Assembly (NCBI GenBank): GCA_034190875.2
Contig: CM067343.1
Coordinates: forward strand, 57,488,507 to 57,552,506
DNA from: Urechis unicinctus
Taxonomy: Eukaryota; Annelida; Polychaeta; Xenopneusta; Urechidae
DNA: 64,000 bases
Direction of reading: 5' to 3'
Shown: one piece after another, positions 37,244 through 48,494 of the stretch
Position numbering within the stretch: position 1 is the stretch's first letter
Layout: each line of letters opens with the position of its first letter
The notes under the pieces: generated by a model
The model's database searches: none
What the model saw: the letters and a program-made list of their open reading frames with translations, nothing else
What the model was told of the DNA's origin: nothing
Translations under genes and position numbers: made by a program

Positions 37244-37427
37244 GTGTTTGCTGTCCAGCGTGGGCAGCATCACATTTAACCCCAGGAGCGGCCATCTCCA
37301 ATATTTCGGGACCAAGTACAGAAGGGAATTCTGTTGTAAAACCAACAGCCACATCTTCAGGAAAAAGAAGCCAAAATGCGTCACTATAAATGGGCAACTT
37401 GATCCAGTGTTCAAATTTGAACATTAA
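37244..37427 (+). pseudogene. Hybrid GABA-B last exon
   Basis: The exon follows a good acceptor (TTGTCTCAG) but an in-frame TAA occurs after eleven codons (CAC ATT TAA, near 37277). Its first half shares GTCCAGCGTGGG, GGAGCGG and GGGACCAAG with the remnant exon at 55605. After GAATTCTGTTGTAAAACC it instead shares AACAGCCACATCTTCAGG and the full 3' coding end with copy A. The sequence downstream is the beta flank that normally follows the full gene. Confidence 0.85.
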
Positions 37428-38196
37428 ATATGACTTGCCGCTCGTTTATCACAAGTGCTGTTTGTTGATGTGGAAACTGATGGTGTTGTTTAGTGTTCAC
37501 CAGATAAGCAGATGATAATTACAATCCATTCACTCAAATAATTCGAGCTTCACATAATGATGATTGGTTAAGCATCAATTAAATACTATGTTACAGTGTA
37601 TGTCAAGTCGAGGGTTGTGATGCTGTTGTGAAATGTAATTTGCATATCAATGTAATGCTCTTTGAGTCATCGGATCTTAAGGATTGGTTGCGTTGGCAAA
37701 AAATAATAAATCATTTGGAAGGATTGGCATATATTGAAAGCATTGACATTTGTTTCCTGATGTAAGATTCGATCTGTAGGTAACAACATGTGTAGAACAA
37801 TTCCACCATTATTTTACTCGCATCGTCATGTTCGAACGACTGACATTAGCAGACAACTTATGTAATTGTCTTTGTAACCGCTCTGTAGTTAACTATGTCA
37901 GACTGAAATGTGTGTCAGCTGAGTTTATTATCTGTGTCATTCTATCCTGTAATAACCGTATTACGCCCATTGGCAACCAGTTCAACATCCGTCGCACATG
38001 CAAAATATACTTTTGCAGACATTCTATAGAAAATACACAGCAAGAATATACCCAGGACAAGAAAGCTGTACATATAACTGACTACGATGTTAAGATAGTG
38101 GCTGTATGGGTCCATTTTATGCAAGATAGACTACGCACTATAACAGGGGTTTGTGAGTGACTGCACCTATAGGCATCTATTTAATTCATTATCATA

Positions 38197-38388
38197 TGTC
38201 AGGCGTCCAACTTGTTCGTAGGTACAGTAACGTCAGTCAGTTGTCAGGCGGCCAACCTGTTCTTAGGTACAGTAACGTCCGTCTGTTGTCAGGCGGCCTG
38301 CATGCTCGTAGGTACAGTAACGGCCGTCTGTTGTCAGCGGCCATCATATTCGTAGGCACAGTAACGTCTGCCTGTTTTCAGGCGGCCA
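38197..38388 (+). repeat. 45-bp minisatellite, second copy
   Basis: The same four 45-base units as at 27991-28180 with a few substitutions. Copy number is unchanged since duplication and the open frame persists. Confidence 0.9.
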
Positions 38389-39996
38389 AATTGTTCCAGA
38401 AGAGCATAATATCTCCATTTTGCACGCAAAGCAGAAACGATGCAATAATTCGTTTGTAATACGTACACTTAATTCTCTTATCATATGTTCGGAATAATTG
38501 CGTGTTTCCAGTAATTTCGCCAGTCTGCTGAGCTTTTTCAGTTGAACCATTCGAAAACCAACATAGAACGTTTCCTCAACTGTCTGCCTTAAACTATTTG
38601 GAAGATACAGAGTAATAAGACTCTGGGGAAGAGATGTCATTTGAACACTCGTAACTCCATAGCAATCAACACAGTACAAATGGATACCCAGTCAATAGCA
38701 AAACAATAACCATCACAACGTTAGCACATCACTTACAGATATGATCTTGGACGACTTTCTCTGTGGAACAATCATCAATAATTTTTTTACCTTTGGTTGG
38801 ATTACTCTAAAATGCCAACATCCCTATCATTGCACGTTTGATCGTTACATCACTCTCGTTATCAAAGCGGAAAAATGACGACATCTCTATCAATGCACCT
38901 AGGCTGGCTACATTATTCTAGTTATTTAAGCGACTTAATGACAACACCCCTATCAATGCAGTTTTCTAAGAGCACCCATACAGATAAGGTATTATTTATG
39001 CCAAGCCAGCCGGGTGACAGATATTCACACAGACACTCTATTAACTGCCATATTTCGAATAGTTATATGTATGGTTATACAATGAATGTTTTTTTTCTCT
39101 TTTCAGCTTGTTACGGTACTTGTTAAATAATGCACTGATAAGTTATTTAATTGCAAACTTAATGTCTTTTATTTTTAGAATAAAACATAATATAGACTAT
39201 TTTCATTATACACATTTCTCTTCTATGGTTGATTATTCTTTTCACAACAGCGTACATACTAATTACAAACTGTACGAGTGCAGATAATCGGAGTGGTGGA
39301 CCACACAAGGTCACCCTGTCAGCCAATATGCCCCCGGACATATTGTATTGTAACAAACAAACTTCATCAACGCCTTATACCAAGTGAACGCCTCAGCGTA
39401 ACCTTGGGGACATCGAAAACCAATAGAAGAAAGATTTTTCCCCGAGGTGTGACCCAATAGATCAATTCATCTACCAAGATAGTTTCAGCCAGCGCACTGA
39501 ACTCTTTGAAGATGTGTTATTAACAACAAAGGTTTTATGTAATGTTTCATCCCAACGGGTTTGTATGATACCCACCAGCATATGGTGTTAGGTGGCCCGC
39601 TTTGCAAATCCTATGTTTTGTGACACAAGGGGCATCACAGCTGTACTAATCAGCGATTCACAAGGATGACGAATCAGGACCATAAGGTCATGGGTAGCCA
39701 TCTTTGCGATTAGTTGCCACAAAACCCATCCATGCTCCTACGGTTTCGACGAAACTATTATGAAATATGTTTCACGTTGCAGCAGCTAAACAACATATAA
39801 ACCAGTGCGGTGTGTGTGTGCGTGCATGACTTCAATGGTATTACGTAACGTTTGCGCGCAACATCTGGGTCGTCAAACACCAATACAGGATATTTTTTCT
39901 CACATTGGCACTCTTTGATTGTGCATCTCACGCCTACATAAACCAGGTAAAATAAATCGAATTTGTTCTACTCAGAGTTTATCACGAGTACGCACT

Positions 39997-40317
39997 CAGC
40001 ATAGTGCACTGTTTTATTATCATCTAGCCGAATGTATAGCCTGTTTGCCATGGATACTTGTATCGTCAGGCCACGCCAAGAAGCTCTCCAGTGTTTCAGC
40101 TGTTCCATATGGCACCATAGCTTCTGCAACACGGATATTGTTGGAAACGTCTACAGACATCTGGTGAGAGGTGAAGCCAAGCTGCCCAACTCACATTTCG
40201 CTGGATGTAAAGCTTTTTTTTACTGTAGTCCTTCATGGAAATTGAACTTTTAAAAAGAATTAGTGTTGCCTGTGTATAATGAGAGTTCTGAAGATTGATA
40301 AAAGTCATGTTATTTAC
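39997..40317 (+). mobile_element. 321-base insertion with a Cys/His-rich frame
   Basis: Relative to unit 1, 321 bases are inserted between two CACT copies (39993-39996 and 40318-40321), consistent with a 4-base target duplication. The inserted segment starts with an acceptor-like TTTTATTATCATCTAG, then a frame with CFSCSIWHHSFCNTDI and a later Cys, which resembles a PHD or treble-clef type zinc-binding domain found in some transposon-derived proteins. No terminal inverted repeats were seen. Deletion from unit 1 is the alternative. Confidence 0.4.
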
Positions 40318-41699
40318 CACTACCTGTAGGCAGACCAGATGCGTGCACTCGCCTGCTGTTTAGATTTGCATATGTTTGGATTAAATGCACAGTCGGTAAC
40401 AACCCAAAAGTTCGGCTTTCTACTTTGCTTGTCAGTCTAATCTCTTCTTTTGTATCAGATAATGTAAGAACATTAATGTCTTTCCTAAAGTGGGACTACA
40501 ACCAAATAAGTGTTATTGATAAAGAAAACGTGCATCTTGAGCGCGAATTGTAATTGGAGTTTAGTTAAGTACCTCCTGATGACAGGGCAACAATATGCGC
40601 GTTGCGAGATATGTGTCTGCATACACTAATTCTTACTCTTGCATTCTATATTGCTTACCAACTTGTTAGTTGTTTATAAACTTAGATGTGTCACCAAATG
40701 CTCTCTTAATTGCATCACCTCCACGTGAGATATGGACACAACCCCACTGACCCTTTATAACAACATCATGATGTTGATATAGCACATACGTTGCGTCTGC
40801 AGCATTACAAATTGCTAATCTATTTCGCGTTAATGCCTACGATGGCCACTTGTTCATGATTACAGTGAAATATGCCCATTGGTGTTTAATTCTGATATAT
40901 GGAGATTTAAGAAATCTTCTGTCTAATCTCTTTCAAGTAAATATCTACATGGAGAAACGCTGCCTTGGAACTTATGCGCCTATCGACTGCATGTTCTTGT
41001 GACTTTGAGTCGATAAATAACGCTTATGTTTTTTTACCTCTTCTTACTAATACTGCTTGTCATTGGCAAAGACGTCGGTGATTTGAATCACAGGGGCCGT
41101 GTTTGATACCTTGTGGACATTATAAGCAAGAGTACATTTGGTCGAGCTCCATCACTATAAGACTCGCAATAACAATAAAGACTAACTCAACGTATTTCCA
41201 ATCATCCGCACCATGGCGCCAATGCAAAGCAGTAATATTGTGATATTTTGGTTTATATAAATACGTAAAAATGTTTTACACTTGATAAGACGAGACATTT
41301 GGCTAATAATTGGCATTTGAAAGCTAGAAATGTACCATAAGGGAAGCAGGGTTTATATTGTCGAGTTGATTGAAAACAAACTATCATCCAGAGAGATGAA
41401 CGAATGCTGTGAAGAGGCCTGTGTGTCTGTAGTTAGCGTATACGCAACTTATGCGGCTGTTCAATTGAATTGTAAAAGGTCACTTGAGTTTCCTGGCTTA
41501 TTTTGGAGTAACTTCCACTGGCACCAGCAGTATTGATTAAGTCTATAAAAAGGAGGTTGGAGAGCACATGTCGCTTCCGAAATGATCTTAGGCTTAAATG
41601 AAAAGTGCCCTTCTGCGGTTGATTAATAAAGTGGTATTAGCCCTATGAGTCTAAGTACTGACGTTAAGCTGATGCTTCCTCAGCACTATTAGGTATAAT

Positions 41700-43060
41700 G
41701 GGCTTCACTGACGCATCCGGCTGGTAGCAAGACCTTCAAGTAGATCTGTCACCACCATGATTGAGAACAAGACTGTGAGCCTGTCATTTGTGCTGTCGGC
41801 ATATAGTTAGACTAAAAGCCTTGTTGTGACACAAAAGCGTGCTTTATAGGCGATGCCAGTTATATTTTCCCTTCACAGTTCTGGTTTATGCCTTATTGCC
41901 TTCAGCGGTACCTCTGTGTCCTAGAGTTCCACTGCTCGTTTGAAGCCAGCGACGGCACCCATTACCTGCTACATGTTTAAATAGACATGGGTAATGCGGA
42001 CGTTAAAACGAAGGAAGTCACATGCTAAATGAAGCTAACAAAATTGCAAAAGAGGGTGACGGACATACTTGAATAAGGCCTTTATCAAACCAAACCACTC
42101 TCATCTACGTTAGTGAGATTTACATCCAGTTCTTAAGACTGATATTATGATTGCCATAAGAATCGTTTATTTCCATTATACCGGAGTATTGCTCATTCAC
42201 ATGTGATTAGCCAGCGCTTGCAGTTGACACAGATATGGAATAATTAATATGGGCCGAGTCATGCGACTTTTTATTACATTGATCTCGCAGATGAGACCTC
42301 AACAGGCAACTATATTATATCGATTGTCTACCCTAGGTTTTGTTAAAAAAATTCTCTTTCGTTAGTTACTACAAGCGGATTAGTGAACCTCGAGTAGATC
42401 CGTATCCGGATATACGTGAACTGGAATTGGCCCCTGTTAACAACAGCATATGCATCCAACTTGCCCACAATAAGCAGGTGGTCGCATGATATTCACTAAT
42501 GAATAATCCAGGGACCTGGAAGATATATGCTGGTTTTCAGTGGTTATCGAGAGCAAATTATGTTTACTTTTGTTTACAAATGGTACTGCAAGGTGTGCCC
42601 GTGGCTTCGTCTTATTTTCTCATCTGGGATGTTGTCTCCGTAACATATCAAAATCAAAAATACTAAGTCAGACACCGGATTATCTGGCTGGCCACACACA
42701 GTGGCTTCCCAAATTCCGCTCCTTGCTTCAGTGCCATTTGCATATTTCGGTTACTGATATCGTTTGCGTCATCGATTGGGTGTGTGTCGACTATTAATTT
42801 ACCTATATGCTATACCCATATTTCGTTATGCAAGAATAATGGCGGATTCGGTTTCACGGCTTCCTTGAACCAACCACTCACTCTTACCTTACTCTGTCGT
42901 CAATGGGGCTACTTAATTAGCCACTACTCGAGTCAACACGTCATATCCAATTTCGATTCTGTGCTGTTGCTTCTATTTCGTAACTGGCTATAAATGCTGC
43001 ATTGACAGACTAGTCACATCTGCTTGAGTAGTTCTACTAAAGAGTTTATAGATACGCTAA
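41700..43060. other. Unique spacer, no recognisable gene
   Basis: This is absent from unit 1, where the beta flank passes straight into gamma. Open frames such as 42540-42797 show no family resemblance. Confidence 0.4.
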
Positions 43061-43630
43061 GAGGGCTCACTTTGTGTGGCTTTGCGGCCATCGATTCCCT
43101 AATTATTATGCACTGCAATCGTAAGGTGTCGATACCGTGACACAGACAAAAGCACATGGGAATACTGGACTGACGTCACTGCGATTGATGAGAGCGGGAA
43201 AAATATCATTGTGCGGAGCCTTTCCGCTGCCAAAACACGTCGCCCAATGGGCTTAAAAATATTGAAAATAGCAAGTACACTATTCAATAAATGCCAACTT
43301 GATAAATTACCCGGTCTGGGGTACACCTATCCAAGCTGCGTGACGATTATGAAATTACACGAAAGACACCCTCGACATCAGACGACGATACCATGAAACA
43401 AAAAAAAGCACACGAGACTGTTGATCCAACATCTCGGGGTTTGTTGGCTGTTAAAGATATTGAGGTATCTGATTGGTCGAGGCAAACAAAGCTCCAAATT
43501 AAACGAGCATTCCACGTGGTTTTAACAGACGCTATGACAAGACGCTATAGCAATATCGCTTTGGCTAACAGGTGGCATCTTCACATATTTCCTCGGGCGG
43601 AAGACTCGAGTGAGTCCTCTTAATGAAGCT
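43060..43630 (+). repeat. Gamma repeat, unit 2
   Basis: Homologous to 31990-32600, with TGGGAATACTGGACTGACGT and GCGATTGATGAGAGCGGGAA near 43156-43202. Confidence 0.75.
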
Positions 43631-43639
43631 ATAAACTCT

Positions 43640-46600
43640 TTGGTTCTGCCCTCAAATAAGAGCTTAGTAATGCGGCATGAGAGAGATACGGTATGATTGG
43701 ATTGATGAATTGATTGGCAAATTGAGCCTTGCCAGAGTCCTGCCGTTATGATTTTAAACTCCGTCATAATGTGATTGGTGCCTTTCATTCACAAAACACA
43801 TGAATCCCCTCTAAACATGGGTAACATCGAAATGGCATATGGGAATAAATCATCATATATATTAAGCGGATCTTTTACTAACTGTTTGGTCAATTTGAAC
43901 AGCATTAATTGGCGTAAATGATAAAACTGTAGTCTCTAAAAAGTTTTTGCTTGTGCAAAGGATTTGAAGGATGTCCTCTCTCTGATTTCGATCGATCAAT
44001 ATATGTTCAAGGAAGACTGCTCAAACCCATCATTTCCCTATTCAATGTTAAGCAACAACAATAAAGGAGGTGACAGTACTTACGAGAAGAATCAGAGGAA
44101 CCACTGTGTGCTGGAAAATTGCAAAGACAGGGGAACAATAGCTCGGGGAAGTACAGATTGGTAATTACCTATATCTGTATATCGGGAATAGCGATATGAA
44201 AAGGGTATGATAGGTATCAGCTGAAGTTTGGGCGTTTAAAGCAAACTCTAGTCAATATTACAGATGAAAAAAAGAGAGTTACAGCTATTTGCAGACTTTC
44301 AAAGAAGTCAACTTCGAATAATTGAATACTAACAGAATACGCAAATATGGAAAAGATTACAAAGTACTTTGCTGATATTCCTGAACATATAGCATCGTAT
44401 ATCTAAGTGATAACAGAATATATTTTTGATGATCATATATATTTCATTGCCACAAAGGTATAATTTCCATGTTTTATTTAGGTTTGTATTACGCATGTGT
44501 CTTTTGATTGTATATGCTAACATGCAGTTTAAAGCGTGGCTTCGTGTGTTTTTAATAGTGAGTATAAATTACGAAGGTTCGAGCAACAGGTGCCAGCTTA
44601 ACAAAATCGCACTCCTTTGTATTTTTGAAGGTTATTCATCTCATTACATGAGTTGAGCATTGTGGTTCATACATCTTATATACATCATACTACGTGATGC
44701 ATGGCTTTCTCCATTGCTCCTCTGATCGTGTCATCAATGAATAAGAGTGGACCTTCAGGATGAATTAAGATTTTGCAATTCTTAAGCATTGAGTTATTGA
44801 GTCTAAAGTGTCGATAAGCATGTCAGTCATGGAGGTCTGTGGTTTCAAAAAACCCCTTCAGAATAGAATGCTCAACAGGAACGGAAATAGAATTACTGAA
44901 TACCTATCACTCTTAATCAAGACTTTGGAAATATTGATATATGTTATGAATGCTATGTAATACATTGCACACCTAGTTGTTTTCATATTCACTGGTTTAT
45001 ATTGATAGATAGTCTGTGTTTTAGGTGTTTGTACTGTCAACAAGCCTTGATGTACAATACTGCATGTTGTTGATTTGGTTATTGTAGTCTGCTAATGGGA
45101 ATATGAAGCGAGAGAACAACCACTCATTAAAAACATGTCTGTACAGATCTGTATGTCCTTGGCTTTACTACTTTACTGGGGACAAACTTATAGAGCTAAC
45201 ATGCACCCAGGTGAATATTCCCATCAAAATTACTTTATAAAATCCTAAACCATTGACATTGTTTTACATGAAATAGGGAATAATATGGATTGCAGATTTT
45301 GCAGTCATTCCACAAAGTCAAGTACATTGTAGCCTCCCTATGATCTGAGCCAAGATGGTCATAACAGTAGGATGATCGCCTGTGTGATGTCGAAGTAGTG
45401 AGATGGCACAGACTATTGATAGACATCTTACACAGCTTAAGCACCCTAATGTGCAATATACAACTTAATCTCTAAACATTTGATAATAGTTACATATCAA
45501 TGTCCATTGTCGGCTGTCTAGGTGAGACATTCCTTACTGTTTTTCCTCATAAGCAATATCACCAACGACAGACAGAACTTCTGCAAGTCAAAGGCAGTCT
45601 TCATTACAGCAGCGATGGTCTTGTAGGCTTGGGCAGGTTCTAACTCAGTCTCTTACTCATCGAGGCAATCTGCCTCCGTCACTTAAGACTAACTAATGTG
45701 AATTTCCTTAGACATCTTGGTTTCCCAGTACTTTATGAAACTTACCAAAGTACTGTAAAAGCTGTGGGGACAAAAACTCAGTTTGCCGGATTTTCAATGA
45801 TGTCAGTTACTAAAAAAAGACCATTAAAAAAGAACCACTTCCACTACTTAATGATACAACATTGATGCTGTGACAAACCTTGAAATGGTCAAGCTATATT
45901 CTAGATGTCTTTAATTCGGTGATATTCTGCTGCAATGCAATCACCTTTGATTTTTCTCTTTGATGAAGGGGGCTGCCATGGGTATGTACGGTGCATGTGC
46001 ATTATGCAACCGGTTTCCTGTGAGACTTCCTGACCATGGACGTTTTTTGGTACCTGTTGCATTCTCTTCAAATGTTTTCATGTACGTTTCTCCTCCAAGG
46101 TTCTGCTCCTGTTTAGCCCACGTTAGTCAGTCAAGGCTAACTCAGTGCGAGGTCGACATGCTGAAGTCATCAGATGCAAACATTATAGAGTAATTTGTCA
46201 AATGTATATTTATTTAGTTAGATATTGATTGTTACTCGTTACAGCGCGATTCTATGTTAGATCATACCTAGATCACATATTTTACACGGGGATTATATCC
46301 CTAATGTAATTTACTTTAGACATGACAGTCCTCTTACCTAATGCGTATGGACAAGCTGCGACGGAGTTATACATTCCAATTTATCAATAAACGCAGTACC
46401 ATACTCATACTCCTCCTATACTTTGACAATTGTAATGATATTAGATTATGTTGCTTAAATTGTATATTTGTTATTTTATTTTAGCAGTGTTAAAGGTTTT
46501 TTCACATTGCTTGATTTATTGACTAAGCAGTGTATTGCTTATTCTTCTGTTATAGTAACTGCTCTGTTGCATTCAAAAAATGCGTATCTAACGACATTTG

Positions 46601-47020
46601 CTGCAGAAGAAGAGTATTTGCCAGACACTGCTCTACCTTGGTTCAATGTGGATGTCTTTGTGTGTGAGTAAATCCTAAAATATCATTTGATCTTTTCAGG
46701 ATAACCACTGTCTATATTAGTAATTTGCACCAAGAAAGCAGCAGTCCATTAATGCCATAATGTTAGCTTTTTTGATAAGACCCACTGACACACCAGTTGA
46801 TGAGTCAACACACCAAGCGTGCGTTCTACTATTGCGCTTCATTGAAACGCAGCTTATATTAAGATACATTTCAAAGCCATTATTTTTATGATAAGCGTTA
46901 TTAAATGGGACTTCATAATATAAAACGTAATGCCAGCTCATGTAAAAACCTGAAGCACGCAGCAAGGATTGCCAATAGCAGATCGGTCACCGTAGTATAC
47001 GAACATGTTGTGTATTTTTT
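43640..47020. other. Unique AT-rich DNA, no recognisable gene
   Basis: No repeat shared with the rest of the window and no convincing exon chain. Short frames such as 45960-46193 and 46468-46671 have no family resemblance. Confidence 0.4.
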
Positions 47021-47343
47021 TGCGGATCTTTGCCGCCAAAATTTCACTTAAACGTTTCTTCGTTCTCTTTTCAAGTTTATTACCTCAGAGGAGTTTGTTG
47101 TTCTTGACCGCACCCATTTATTTGTTTTGCGGATCTTTGGCGCCAAAATTTCACTTAAATGTTTCTTCGTTCTCTTTTCAAGTTTATTACCTCAGAGGAG
47201 TTTTTTTGTTCTTGACCGCACCCATTTATTTGTTTTGCGGATCTTTGGCGCCAAAATTTCACTTAAATGTTTCTTCGTTCTCTTTTCAAGTTTATTACCT
47301 CAAAGGAGTTTGTTGTTCTTGACCGCACCCATTTATTTGTTTT
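47021..47343 (+). repeat. 107-108-bp tandem repeat, three copies
   Basis: Units start TGCGGATCTTTG at 47021, 47128 and 47236, and run through CTTAAATGTTTCTTCGTTCT and TTGACCGCACCCATTTATTT. They lie directly upstream of LINE ORF1, as promoter monomers do in the 5' ends of some LINEs. Confidence 0.9.
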
Positions 47344-47408
47344 CCTTCTCACAGTTTTAACATAAAAATCCTTATTATAGGATTATCTTACTAAATTTTG
47401 GGTAGAAC

Positions 47409-48330
47409 TTGGTCCTCCCGTGGACTTCACCCCCTCCCAGCTGGACATCGGACCAGTGTTGGGATTACGTACATCAAACTGTTAGGTTTTTTCCCTTTTG
47501 TTCTGTTTTTTCCCCTCAATTCACTGATATTCCAGATTCTGACCTCCTTTTGGCACTCGAATCTTTTGATGTTATCAATATCCGAAGACTAGGAAAAATC
47601 ACCCCTACAGAATCAGTTGAACTAACCTTTTCTACTCCTGACCTCCCCACCAAAGTACAAATACGTTAAACTTTGCATTCCAAAACCCATCAGATGTTTT
47701 AAATGTAACGGATATGGCCATACTACCCCTTTCTGACCGAATAACACCTCTTGTCCAAGCTGTGGAGAGCACCACCCCTTTATTCAATGTGAAACTAAAG
47801 AGAACAAATGTTCTAATTGTGGTGGTAATCACAGCGCAGCCTATAAAGGCTGTCGCTCTTACAGTAAAGCCCAAATCAATAAATCAAATCAAATTCACCA
47901 AAAACATTTCTTACGTCCAAGCAGCATTCCTTGTTCCCCCTACTCCCCACCCTCAACCATCTTATGTTTCACTCCCTTCTCCTCTCCCTACCTCGACATC
48001 ACCCCTTATTCCCAAAAATCAAACATCCTCCCTCATTCATCTAAATCAACCAAACCATCATCGACCCCTCACCCTACTATAACCTCTACTTCTTCCACAA
48101 CACCTTCCAAAAATACAACTACTTCCTCTGCTCCAATTTACCAATCCACTCCCACTCCCACCCCATCCTCATCTCAATCTCATCTAGCACAACCCTCCAC
48201 AGCTATCCTTTCATCTCACCTCCCACCCGACTCAAAAGCCATTATTCTCTCGGCATTACTACTCCATGTCAACATCTCCCAGTACCCTTATTCAAAGTTC
48301 TATCGTTACCAATCAACTAAAACATTATCT
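47409..48330 (+). pseudogene. LINE ORF1 with zinc knuckles, broken
   Basis: The N-terminal part (47409-47669) ends with RLGKITPTESVELTF and STPDLPTKVQIR. After a frame change, CFKCNGYGHTTPF, CPSCGEHHPFIQC and CSNCGGNHSAAYKGC form three CCHC-type zinc knuckles (about 47693-47855). The fourth ligand of the first knuckle is replaced by TGA (47734-47736), exactly where Cys is expected, a one-base change from TGT or TGC. A Ser/Pro/Thr-rich tail follows. ORF1 proteins of this group bind element RNA. Confidence 0.75.
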
Positions 48331-48494
48331 TAATCATCCACCTTCATGAATCTGATGAAAGCTTCCCATTTTATCGGCCATCCTGCCCCTCTCATCCTTT
48401 CATCCTTTCTGATATCATCACTTCTCATCACTCTTCTCCACTCCAAATTGCCTTCTGCATCAACTCACTCTTTGAAATCCTCTCATCAATCAAA

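Larger units (their letters stand above)
37428..41700 (+). repeat. Beta flank, unit 2
   Basis: Homologous to 27225-31470 but without the (ATAC)n tract and with two extra segments of roughly 320 and 360 bases. The right end (41040-41700) is nearly collinear with 30810-31480. Confidence 0.85.
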
